A DNA stretch of 64,000 nucleotides from Butyriboletus loyo (taxonomy: Eukaryota > Basidiomycota > Agaricomycetes > Boletales > Boletaceae), in NCBI GenBank assembly GCA_038093515.1, contig JBBPSI010000075.1, forward strand, positions 45,645 to 109,644, read 5' to 3'. This document shows, piece after piece, positions 23,521 to 34,599 of this stretch. The stretch's first letter is position 1. Each line of letters starts with the position of its first letter. The position numbers were made by a program, and so were the translations under genes. Below the pieces are notes generated by a model that saw only the letters and a program-made list of their open reading frames with translations, searched no databases and was not told the origin of the DNA.

Positions 23521-26500
23521 GTCCCATAGGGATGCAGAAAGGGCTATTTGAGAGACATTGCGAGCCCGGAGGAACTGCGTGGAAACTTAGTGGTCAGCGC
23601 GGCAACCGGTATGCACTTGGCAGGCTTCCGTCATTGCAAAGCCTTCAAATCCGCGGTTACACGAGGCACCTTCTGTTACCCCATTAGTACTACCGCCTTC
23701 TCATCTGATCCTCAAATGAGGTTCCATAATACTTGCCTTCTATTGATGTTGTCTCATCTTCATCAGCCCTTGCAGTGTCAACCCCTGCAGCTCAGGCTCG
23801 CTGTAGAGCGTAGAGCCACCTACCTCGCCAGTCGGACCCTCTGCCCATACGTCCTGGCTCGCCTCTGATTGTCTCCGTGAAGAGCGACTCTCACACATTT
23901 GTCAACTTGGTGTGCTTCTTCTCGTCCCACGATGCCGTTCGTGCGCCGTGCGATACAACGATCGCGAATTTCCGCCTTGGTCGGCTTACATAAACATCAG
24001 CCACAAAGCCATTGGCCACTCGCCTAACAGCATGGCCAAGTAACTATGCTGCTTAGACCTATCGCGCCATCGTGCCAATGATACCCCATGTCCCCGTCGT
24101 CTGCCCCCCTTCAGCATCTATTTGTATCCACCAATTTACCCAACCCTCATGGACCCTGTCGAGAGATTTCATTGATGTGTTGGCCCATACCATATCTGAG
24201 GAGATCCCCCATTTCTTTGATCGCTTCTAAAAGTTTCATCACGTTATACATGAACGTGGTAGGTCGGATAAGGCGTCGGAGTGCCCTCACAACGATAACG
24301 TATGCCACGACAATGTTGCCAGGATCTATTGATCAGTAGTACAAACGCCACGGCCCCGCCATGTCCATGCCAGTGATTGTGGCTTTTGGAACAATGGAAT
24401 CGGCAGGTGGCAGGTGGCAGGTGGCAGGTGAACAGACTCAGCGGCCATTCCTCTTCCATTCAGCTTTTCTGGTGTGTCGTGATCGTGATATTGGAGTGCC
24501 TCGGTGATGTTGATCTGGGCGATGCGGATATCGAGCATGTACGATAACGCCATGCTCTAATACCCTGTCGCGCTCGCTGAGGAGACGCACCACCAACCAT
24601 TCTGATCAAACGTAGCGCAGTGCGAGCAGTGACGACAGCACGGAAAAAGTAGAGGAGCAAGCCGATTTCCAGTAGTGGACGAATCCGGGTATGGAACACG
24701 ATCGACCGACAAGGAGAAGGAAGACTGGTCAGTACTTCGTGCGACTTGTTGATGGTCGATTCGATGTTTGAGCAGCAGCATCGATGCCTTGGAAATACAG
24801 CGATGCAATCGAAGGAGCACGACGATTTCGTGCTTCAATATCCTGAGAGTCACGCTCACTGCTGAGGCATCGTCACCACAGGGCAGTCCGATAAAACGTA
24901 GCGCAACGTGAACAGATACGAGAGCATGGGAAGAGTCACTTGGCGAGGTACGAATACCCTGTCCTCAGGTACTCAAGCGTGATCTTTCCTCTCCTCGTGA
25001 TCATGAAGGAAATACGGCACACTGTCACCAAGGTGTAGCGCTATGAAGGGGCGAGGTACATAAATAGGTATATAACGCCTCAGCCAGTCGCTAGCTCCCA
25101 CCTCACTTCAAAAGCTCGCACAAGCCAAGGCACGAATTATGCCATCATATAAAATGCACAATCATCACTAGATGCCCAGTTGTATCGCTGGCTCGCAATT
25201 CTAAAGAAGAGATGATATGACAGTGATCTGTATACAAAGCAGGCAGAATTTCGCAGTGTAAAGTGTAGAAGGCGGAAAAGAGGTCTATGGGTCGAAAAGT
25301 GCGATCCAAGGGGATTAGACTGGTTTTTTTCAGGCATGTCCTATGTATCCTGTCCAACTTGAATATGCAGCTGCCAACATGTTGATTTAGAACTGAAGTG
25401 GCCCAGGTGCTATTCGACGACGACCAGATCAAGACGAGCGGGCAGCAAAGCGCAAGTCGCCGAAGTCGGAGATAGCCGAGGCGGTGCGTGAATTCCACCC
25501 CTGTCGGATTTGTTGGTCGTCAATAACATTTCATTACAGACGCCCCGACTTCCTCGGAAAAACATTCTCATAGACCGAATATCTATAAAAAGTGATTTCA
25601 CCACCCATGAACGGCGTTTCTGCCCGCTGCACTTTACACAACGTAAGTACATTATTCTTGTCGTGGAGATCTCGTCATTAAAATATATAGGATTGCGCGC
25701 CGAGGATGCGATTATGTATTTGGGGTTATATGATGGTAATATTTGTTTTGTCCGACGCTGCCTCACTTGGTACCTGCTTCAGCAGTTGATCCTGGCCGCT
25801 TGGGTCCGCCATTACAGCTCATCTTCCCCGACAGGTTCGGGACAGGCTTCGCGATGAAGAACACCTTTGCTCACACCTTTTCTGTAGCGACCGTTGCAAT
25901 TGCCTAGCTTTGGGCTCCTCCTTCACCGTAGCTCTCGTATATAAGCCATACTCAAAGGTCTATGCAGATTCCGCAACAGACTCGTCATAACAGGGGGGTT
26001 GGCTCGTTGGGGGCGAGCCGAAACTCGGCCGAGCGAGTCGAGGAGCATGGTAAACTCTTGCTCGTTCACCCATGGATCCGCGATCTTTTCGGTAAGGCTC
26101 CAACATATCCGCACGGTTGGTTCTCTTAGGGAGATAGCTCAGCTCCGATGCTGACCGGAGTCGCCCGTCCGCCAAGACGGTTGATCGTGCATAAATCTGG
26201 TCGTTCACTTCTGACAACAAGTCTGGGCACTGCTGCTCAGGAAGTAGCAGTGGCAACGAAAGCGAGACAGTGACAATGAACGTACACCTACCAACAATAT
26301 ACGGAACGTATCCATGAGATCTTGAGCGTCCGTTCCGTTCATCCTGCGTTTTATTGCTCCACACTGAAGATGGGAAATTGTGAAGTACTAACCTAAGCCA
26401 GTCCGACTTTGAATGTGACACGTCATGCTCAAGTTCAGGTTTCTGTCCCCTCTCCCAGTTGCAGGTATGTTTCAGAACCAAAATCGGGTAAAATGTTTAA

Positions 26501-26620
26501 CAGCTCAGATGAGGTAAGTACTGCATACATTATGACTATCGAAACACAGATACGGACGAAAGTGAAAGCGAAGGGGGATGATAAATATGTGAGAAGGTGT
26601 TTGACTTCGTCGTTCCGACT
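23521..26620. other. Interval without a recognised gene
   Basis: About 3.1 kb in which I recognise no protein family. Minus-strand frames at 24.46-24.86 kb and 25.92-26.48 kb are moderately long, but their residue patterns match nothing I know. A short duplicated block (aaacgtagcgca) occurs at about 24608 and 24895 in the same orientation. A GGCAGGT array is listed separately. Confidence 0.45.
24402..24431. repeat. GGCAGGT heptamer array
   Basis: Four tandem ggcaggt units, imperfectly continued on the left. Confidence 0.85.
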
Positions 26621-28952
26621 TCAGGCGACGTAGGGTCGCACACGCAAAATTAACTTGCATCCCACCTCACCCACAAGATTTGGTCGCGGAAGCAAACCTC
26701 TCCCGATTTCAATCTTGGAATCGACACCATCACGCAGCTCAAACACAAAGTTCTTGACGAGCACCGTCAACACCACCTACCAAAAAAAAAACCCCGTAAG
26801 AATCAATGGCCACGGCAAACAATACCTACACACCTTGAACTCCGTCACTGCAAAGTTCTTGCCCAAACATATCCTCGGTCCATCCAGAAACGTGAGCAAG
26901 TGTCGGTGTCCCTGGATTTCTTTGGCCTTGGCAGGTATCCCATTCTGGCCCTGCGTGTCCTCGAGCCATCGACTAGGCCGGAAGACTTTGGCGTCGTCCC
27001 CCCAGATCGCGGTGGAACGGTTCATGGATTCCATCGAGACGGCGACGAGTGTGCCTTTGGCGATCATCAGGCCGTCGACTAGCTCGCCGGATTTCGCGCG
27101 GACGGGTTTAGAGAGCGGAATGACATCATCTTCCATGGCCTGTGGAGGTATCATATCATCGTCAACCACCGGCAGTGAGGCATACACGAGACATCACGAG
27201 CGGAAAGTGTAGAGAGAGGTCAGTGGAGACATACGACACGTGTAATCTCGGGAATAGGCGGGTGGATGCGGAGAATCTCGTGGACGACGGCGTCGAGATA
27301 GGGAAGACCATTTGTGAGTTGATCGTACGTCGGATCTGCACCATGCTCAAGAAGCTCGTTTCGCAGCTTTGTCTGCACGTCTGGGTTACGCGAGAGCTCG
27401 AGCAGGGCCCACTGAAAAAAAAGGTCAGTTAATGCATCGAGAATGCATGGGTGAAATTTACGGTCAAGCTGACTAGAGTGGGGATATGTATGAGTCGGGA
27501 TGCGTTCGGGAAAGTAGAGCGAAGAGACACACTAGAAGTCGTTTCATACCCTGCGACGAGCAACAATCTCATCTATAAAATTAACATTGACGATGGATGA
27601 CGAAGCCTGGGAACGAGATTTATTCACCTGGGCCATGACTTCATCCTTCGTCAAGTGGAGCTCCGAATCGCCATTCGCACCCTTGACTATTTATCGAGTC
27701 AGGTAGGTCAGTGTTGCATGCATATGAACTTTCGAAACAGAGCACGTACTGAGCAACCCAATAATAGACCTCTCTTCCATGCCCTCCACTACACCCATCT
27801 CCAACTCTTTCTGTGTTCGAGTCAGCAATACATTCGAGATCTCTCCGAGTGCCATGGTGAGCTTCGATGTGAGCATCGTGCGTGGCGTGGGTGCTCGCGC
27901 GAGGAACGGGAAGACCTCCCCCAACAGAAAGAGGCCTTTATCGAGGACCGTGGAGCGAGTGGATGTGCCAAATGTGTCAAATACATCAGTGACGTCTGAG
28001 TGCTTGCCCTCAAGCGTGCCAAAATTGTGAGAGAAACCTGCGAGGCCGACGGTATCGAGTCTGTCACAGTAATTACGGATGTATCGCGAGGAAGAGAGGT
28101 AGGGAGAAGCATACGATATGTGATTCATCCTTCATCATGATCAGCAACTCAGCGATTGGGTATGAAGATAGAAAAGCCTGATTGACGAAACGCACCAGTT
28201 TTGGACCTCGATGATAGCGCTATCTCCACCACTCGACTCGATCAGAACATCCCATGCTCCTTTTGCCTTCAAGCGAGTTCGCATTCAAGTTAGTTAGTCA
28301 AGGACCACTCTCGTGTGGTGGGAATCTGACCTTGTATGCTGAGTCGTAGAATATCGATGTTAACTGCCGGATAGCAGCGATGCTGAAAGCAGGTGTCAAA
28401 GACTTGCGTTGTCTGGCGAAATCGATCAATGTTTCATCCAGGGCACGCGCCAAACGAGGGATATACCTCTTATGATTCTCCCCATGGGACCATAATAGAC
28501 CTTTTCCCGTCTCGTCCGAGTATCAGCCACACTGTACGACACGAGGGTCATCACCAACCACGTACGAACAATGCCAAACGTTCCTTGACGAACGGGGTCT
28601 GACTATATGTCCACGTGTCCTTGGCATAAAAATGTGTGATTGCCTTGGGATCACATAAGACGATCCTCCTTCTCCCCAAGGTCGATGGGACCTCGTATAC
28701 TGGACCGTATTCCTGTGCCCACGCGTCGTATATGGCGCCTGAATCCTTGGCGTCAAGGATGCGCTTGCGGACACCGTAGATGAAGCTCTCGCTAGGAGGC
28801 CCTCGGAGTCGCGTGGTTTGGAATCGCTGATGGGATGTGCGGAGCCATCGAAGGAGGGTCCATATCGCCGTGCAAGCGACTGCGGCATCGAATGCATGCC
28901 ACTGATAGGGACGAAGATAACTCAGAACGGTGTCCAAGACTTCTGACGCCAT
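26621..28952 (-). CDS. Cytochrome P450 monooxygenase (copy 2)
   Basis: Paralogue of the P450 at 3.3-5.5 kb, with the same domain order and intron style. Seen on the minus strand: N-terminal membrane anchor (about residues 18-38), RLRGPPSESF hinge, VYEVPSTLGRRRIVLCDPKA, GKGLLWSHGENHKRQRKSL joined across an intron, LDTVGLAGFSHNF, I-helix AGYETTS, K-helix EILR (ExxR), FRPSRW, and heme loop FLDGPRICLGKNF. The last exon (after a run of T on the coding strand and a tag acceptor) ends LRVRPYVA with TGA at 26621-26623. Expected length is about 540-560 residues, normal for the family. All key residues are present and no frame break was found. It is divergent from the acyltransferase at 30.2 kb. Confidence 0.93.
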
Positions 28953-30165
28953 CCGAGTCGTTGATGGTTTGTCAGTGGAAAGAGTACGGCGGATTTGAAA
29001 GGTTGCTATATATCACGACGCGTTTTGCAGAATTCAAGTCGAGTGAAAATGTCGTCCGACTAGTCTTGCCATAGCCCAAACATCAGATTATATTTCAAGC
29101 GCAGACTTCGCGTTTCGGACGGCATTTTCTCTCGACTTAAATTCTGCAAAACGCGTCGTGTATATATCTTCTGCATCTTTTTATGACATACCCGTTCAAG
29201 TTTCCACCCCGTTTTGCAACGTAACAACGGGTTTGTTCTAATGAGAAGGTTGAAACGCCTCGACCGAACCGTTTTAACTTTTCGGCGTCGTTTCAAAAAA
29301 GCTCGGATGCTGTCTGCGACCGAAACCTGTTTGAACACGGGCCCGGTACTCGCTGGCCCGGGAGTCCCATAGCGGCCGACTCCACACAGACTGGCAATCA
29401 GGGACACGATATGGCACCCATCCAAGCAGGGGAGGGAGGGTGATCCAGCGCGAAATGATTGTCAGTACCGCGGGATCGTTCCATGAAAAACATGTAAATA
29501 CTAACCTCGCATTGACGGTTTCACAGGAGCCCTATGATGTCCAATATTCCATGGTAGAGTAGTACATGTCTACGAGCACCGAAGGAATTAAAGCTTGTCG
29601 GGAGCCCTTGTCAAGGAGTCGGACTTCGTTATGACACTTGGCACGACCTATGAACATATCAACTATACAACACGAACGAACTCCTGTTGTGGGGGAAGGA
29701 AAAATCCCCCGGGGTCGAGTCGCCCCACGCTCCCTTCTTGCATTCACTGCTCGTTCGTTGAAAACCCGACCCCATACCCGACCTAACCAAACTCGATGTT
29801 TTCGATTACCGCGACGATGGCGGTGAGCACTGAGCGCTACGTTTATCTCTTCGTTCTTTTCGGCGCGTAGTACGCGTCTGTGCGCGCGCACGAGATCGGG
29901 ATCGGGACCGCCATCATTCAATTCGGCCCCGTCTCACTCCCGACGCTACACGTCGTGACATGTGTTGCCACCGGTTGTGTCCATGACCACTAGCTCCTAG
30001 GACCAATCCCTGAGGAGTTCTGTGACGGGACCGTGCCTTTGGGGGATCGCGAATTACCTCCGGTAAACCTTGTGTCAACCATGGACCTTTAAAAGAAGAC
30101 TTGCAGGTGCGATTTGGATTTGTCCCTCAGACGAAAAAAAAACCCACTGCAGTCTATACTCAGCC
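28953..30165. other. Divergent intergenic region of P450 copy 2 and the acyltransferase
   Basis: About 1.2 kb between the two divergent genes. It holds the inverted-repeat hairpin at 29006-29168, followed by a second imperfect palindrome around gaaacgcc...ggcgtcgtttc (about 29250-29293). I see no gene. Confidence 0.5.
29006..29168. repeat. Inverted-repeat (foldback) element
   Basis: The left arm 29006-29060 (tatatatcacgacgcgtttt and onward) is the reverse complement of 29114-29168 with only a few mismatches, around a ~53-bp loop. It could be a small MITE or foldback element about 55 bp upstream of the P450 start. There is no coding content. Confidence 0.8.
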
Positions 30166-31822
30166 ATGTCTTCAATCCAGCACTTTGTATCGCCGAAACT
30201 ACCGACCATCCTTGCAAACCATGCGCATGTCGATTTACCTGGCTACGACCTTTTCTTGCAATATGTATTTCGTTCTTCTGTTGATTGTCCCATTACTCAT
30301 GTCAGGTTCAGGAACACTGTGCTCTAGTCATTCCGGCACACCTTGATGTGCCCAAATTTGAAGAGGCTCTCTCCAGAGCCCTGCAAACATGCCCACATGC
30401 TGCAGGGCAGCTTCGATGTCTTGATGGGCGTTGGTTCGTAGGTCAATCTGTAGGGACCAGCTGGACTCCATCTTACCCCTCTTAGATTGAACTTACCAAT
30501 ACTGCTATTCCTGTGGACATTGATTACAAGCTCGATGCCAGCTCTGACTCACTCCTGGACGGCGACTGGGTCGTCCAGGATGATATATCACCGCTTCTAA
30601 GCCATCAGCCCGTCGGTGCTAAGGTTATCAATGACAATACCCCTCTTGTTCGTTTCAAATTGACGTTCTTTGATCATGAAACATGTATTGGTGCCTCTTG
30701 GCACCACTCACTTGGTTCGTTCCCGTTCCGAATCCAGTTCGTATGTATCTGATCACTCGACACTAGGTGATGGTACCGTTATGCTTCGTTGCATGCATAC
30801 CTTCTCCCAATTTTATCAAGGCCTGTCCCAGGAGTTTGCGAGTCCAACTTTCCAGAAATACCACTTTCCTACACCGTCTCGTTCTGTCGTTGCCGAGTTT
30901 TGGGCCCGCATGCCCTATTTACATGCGACTCGCCAGCTCAGTGCAAGTGCATATGCTGAGTGGCACAGCAACTTGGATCATGTGAGGTGGCAGATGGACA
31001 AACATGACCTCGCGGAGCTTCGCTCGGCACTCTCGTTGAGGAGACAGAACGGCCCACTGCCGTCGAGACAGGATTGTCTCATTGCTTATCTCGTCAGCGT
31101 CTTAAATTATAGCAGGAGAACTCGAGTGAGAAAGGTCACAAATACGATCAGCGCAAGTCAATCTAATAGCTTGACGTTGTGCGTGCTCACCTGTTTTCAG
31201 TGTCGTGACGTACCTACTTCCTTCCTCGACGGGGACGCAGCAAGCAGTTTCCTAGTCGATGTACGTGTATTCCACCCGTTCCTTCGTTCAATGGATCGAT
31301 TAACAGCGTTGAACCTGCTCAGATTACTACCGATGTTCCCATGGATATGCCTGGGATTGCAACTGCTCTTAGGAATGCACTCATACCGTGCCGAGACCCA
31401 GATTACATCCATGGCTGGTTCACGCTGAAAAGTGACCTCATGCTCGAGGCATCAAACGCTGGGAATGTAAATCCCTATTTTGTTGATGACGACGGGTTGT
31501 TCGTCATCTCATACATTCCGTAAGTCGGGCGTTTTTTCCCAAAAATGACCAGAAGGTTCATCATGATTTTCACGTCAGGATGGATTGGTGTGGTCTACAT
31601 TTTGGATATCCCAATGGCACTCGGTTCCACACGAGTGGCGTGTACAACCTTTCCTTGAGATGTTTTAGGTCGAATCCAGTAAAGGGAGACGACGGTATGT
31701 GGCAACCTCACCACTCGGTTGAGATCTCGATGGGAGTGCCCGCGGGACTGAAACCAAGCCTGATCGAAACACATTCTCGGGGTGTCCGAGATATGCTCAG
31801 CAAGGAGCGTGCACGAATGTAG
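30166..31822 (+). CDS. BAHD-type (transferase family) acyltransferase
   Basis: Predicted CoA-dependent acyltransferase of the plant/fungal transferase family; acceptor and donor are unknown. Seen: start ATG at 30166, LPGYDLFLQYVF, the N-terminal piece LDVPKFEEALSRALQTCP, and the catalytic HxxxD motif as WHHSLGDGT, formed by splicing an intron of about 50 bp between L and GD. Later come SRQDCLIAYL, FVDDDGLFVISYIP, and MDWCGLHFGYPNG at the position of the family's DFGWG structural motif, ending KERARM with TAG at 31822. About six introns; estimated 450-470 residues, usual for the family. The DFGWG equivalent is diverged, as often in fungal members. Neighbour: divergent P450. Confidence 0.87.
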
Positions 31823-32199
31823 CCAATACTATAACTATTGTATGTATCGTAATTTATGTGGATGGTTTGTGAAAATCGTGTGCCAACTTTGGCTCATGAG
31901 CTTGATTTCGGCTTCAGACCGACATGCGATGGGCTGGGAAATGCATCGAGTTTACTGCAAGTGTGTTTCCCAAATGTAACGACTAATATATCGCATCAGG
32001 TACAGCATGGTGAGGAAGCCATAGCGTGACCGTACTTTAGTCACCAAGTTGCGCGTTGACCGTCAGCCAAGCCAGAAGTCGATGCCTAGTAGACCGCTTC
32101 ATTCAACAGGGAGAGTAGTGCAAGACAAAAAAAAAAGGTACGACACTGCTCGGATCATTGAAACTCAAGGAGTACTCTCTGAAATCGGCGAGGACGACC

Positions 32200-33110
32200 G
32201 GGTTGAGACCCTGTCTCGATATCTCACAGTCGAAGAGTGGTATCATCGGACTCCGAGCCCGGCACGATGCGCCTCCCATCAGACGAGAACACGACCGACC
32301 TAACGGTTGGTATGCCCCTCAAAACGTGCGGATTACCAGCGGTGAACTCGTCCGCACGTTCCACGATCGAACGATGTTTTCTGACGAACCGGACGCAATC
32401 TGTTAGGCCGTTTTGGGAGAGTGGACTGAGCGGATTGGCTGCCAAGTGTGCCCTGTGAGCGGATTGCCAATGACAACGACCGACCACGTTGCAGTGTCCC
32501 TCCCACACCCTCACAGTGGTTCTTTCAGCTGGAGTTGACAACCCTCCGTGTGCACTTCTTAGCCCGCGAGCTTGCGATGTCCCTCCCACACGCAGATTTG
32601 TGGTGCCAACATCCGACCCTAAAACGCTCCACTTCAGTCTTCCCATCCGAAGAAAATGCAACCAATTCGACCCGGCTGGCGTTGCCTTCTGAGAAGACTC
32701 CCTACCTCCTACCTTTTCTTCCATGCCGCAAATTCGGACCGTCTTGTCCGATGAGCCCGAAGCAGTTCTCGTCCCGTCCGAACGAGTGAGCAACCGACAA
32801 CGACACCATCTCGGAGGTATGCCCTTTGAACTGCTTAATGGCAAACCTGCATGCCAGAGCATGTCTTTCACCATATCATTGCATACACCTTGGTTGTGGC
32901 ATCAAATGAACCCGAGATGATTTTACTCCGTGGGCCGGCGAAAAGGCAACCGAAAAGACGGAGCTCGTCTGCCTGCAAGCTTCGGGCTCAACTTGGTGTC
33001 CCGAGTTCGGGTTGTACCATCCCAGGAACCTGACACAATGGTTCCTGTCATTGTGCGAGCTGGCTACCTAGTTGACGTTTTCCGGCGTATTGAAGAGGGA
33101 ATGTTCAACC
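32200..33110 (-). pseudogene. WD40-repeat protein remnant
   Basis: The minus strand carries several recognisable WD40 blades in different frames: VSGSWDGTTRTRDTK, ISGSFDATTKVY, FKGHTSEMVSLS, RTASGSSDKTVRI, and VVFSSDGRRIVPGS. In the last blade the expected Trp of the WD dipeptide is a TGA stop (TLRL*DIETGSQPG). At least four frame changes are needed and no upstream domain remains. Fungal NACHT-WD40 genes carry such repeats, but only the repeat part is visible here. Confidence 0.8.
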
Positions 33111-33150
33111 TGTCGGTGTGTCAGTGTCCCGCAGCCGGATAGTGCAATCA

Positions 33151-34599
33151 CTGGTTGACCCTGATACGACGTGCTTGGAATCGACTGAGAGGGCGATAGC
33201 ATGTCTAGTAGATCTGTAAAAAAACAGAGCAGAAACTGAAAGCCAGGGTACACGAAAACACGAAAGAAACCACGAGTCTAGTAAGAGGGAAAAGAATCAA
33301 GCCTGCCGTCACGTCATACGCGAGCCATTTCCGAGTCCTTGGCAGTTGGCACTGGCCATAGTCTACCAACGCCACTGGCGACAGTCACCCATCGCGCACG
33401 GCCGGAGAGCATGATCGTTTTCGTGTTTCAATGCGGTAGAACTTGCCATGATATTCGAGTGAAACATGTGGTGGTGCCTGTTCCATCGCGACGGATCATT
33501 TGAACACAATGTCCCTGGTGATGGTATAATGATTGGATGACAACTGGGAAGGATGGAAGTCACCGATGCATCATGGTTCGTGCTGTGTTTCACCCTTCTC
33601 AGCAAACGCGTCCTGCGCTTCCCTAGACGTAAATGTCGACGCTCAGTAGAGCGCGGTTGAGCAAACGGGAGGCCGCCGCCGTCGACGAGCCAACCGTATC
33701 GCCGATCCCTGTAATGCTGCGCGCACCCTCAAGAGGAGTATATCCCTCCCTATAGTACGTCTTATCCTCCCGAGAATCCCCATCCCAGCTGAGATCCAGC
33801 GCTTCGTCCAAGATGTCGAGTTGTGAGCCACTCCCCTTCACTCTCAGCGGGATTATCTCGGAGCCACGAGAGTGCAATCCCGTCCTGCTGCTACTAGCTC
33901 CAGCACAAAACCTTCCCGTGAAAATATCCAGCACATCCACAACGTGATTACGCACGCAGGAAACGTATGGCGCCGGCCTTCTCACTTTCCACATTCTTTG
34001 TGACAACATGGGTATACCAGAAATTGAGTGTTCCCGCCAGCTCTGCCCTGCTTGTAGCGTTTGTGGCGACCCTCGCTGGTTTCTATTCCGGTAGTGCGAT
34101 TTCCAACTACCTCAGTGGCATCAGGCATACTATCCATGGTCCCTGGGCAAGACCGAAACCGAAGCACTCCTTGAAGCAGCGACCTCCAAGAGACACCCCC
34201 GAGATCTGTATACAGTGCGCCAAAGTCGACATCTCCGTTCCCCTGCACACAACAGTTTTCGCCTGCCTGACAACTTTGTTTCATGCCACAGCTCAGACTG
34301 GCTCGGCTTTGGTGCAAGTTCGAGAAAATAATCCGTGGTGATCTCGGCCAGAACTTGGCTTTTTAAGAAAAATAGTCACATGGGGCTCTCGGAGCCCCTC
34401 GTTGGACATTACATGCAATTGTCTTGTCTACGTAGTGATGCATCGCATGGAAATCTACAATGAGAGCAAGCTCATTTGCGGGAATACTGCATAGTTGGAG
34501 AACGAACACTCGGACAAGGCTACAATGGAGATGATGAGTCCTCCGTCAACATTTAGCTGTCAGAAAACTCACCATTGCTCACGGGCAATTCATCGTCCA
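33151..34599. other. Interval without a recognised gene
   Basis: A minus-strand frame at 33623-34009 has plausible composition (LDILDEALDLSWDGDSRED) and could be a last exon. An overlapping plus-strand frame at 33967-34341 starts with a hydrophobic helix (about residues 20-48). Neither matches a family I recognise, and at most one can be real. Confidence 0.35.

Noticed and set aside
3289..31822. A secondary-metabolite gene cluster
   Set aside because: Only two P450s and one acyltransferase are present, interleaved with housekeeping genes, and no synthase, transporter or pathway regulator is visible.
32237..32874. Plus-strand frames opposite the WD40 remnant
   Set aside because: The WD40 signature is on the minus strand, so these are shadows.
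33967..34341. Plus-strand frame with an N-terminal hydrophobic helix, possibly a P450 N-terminus
   Set aside because: No P450 motif follows and the opposite strand is equally open.
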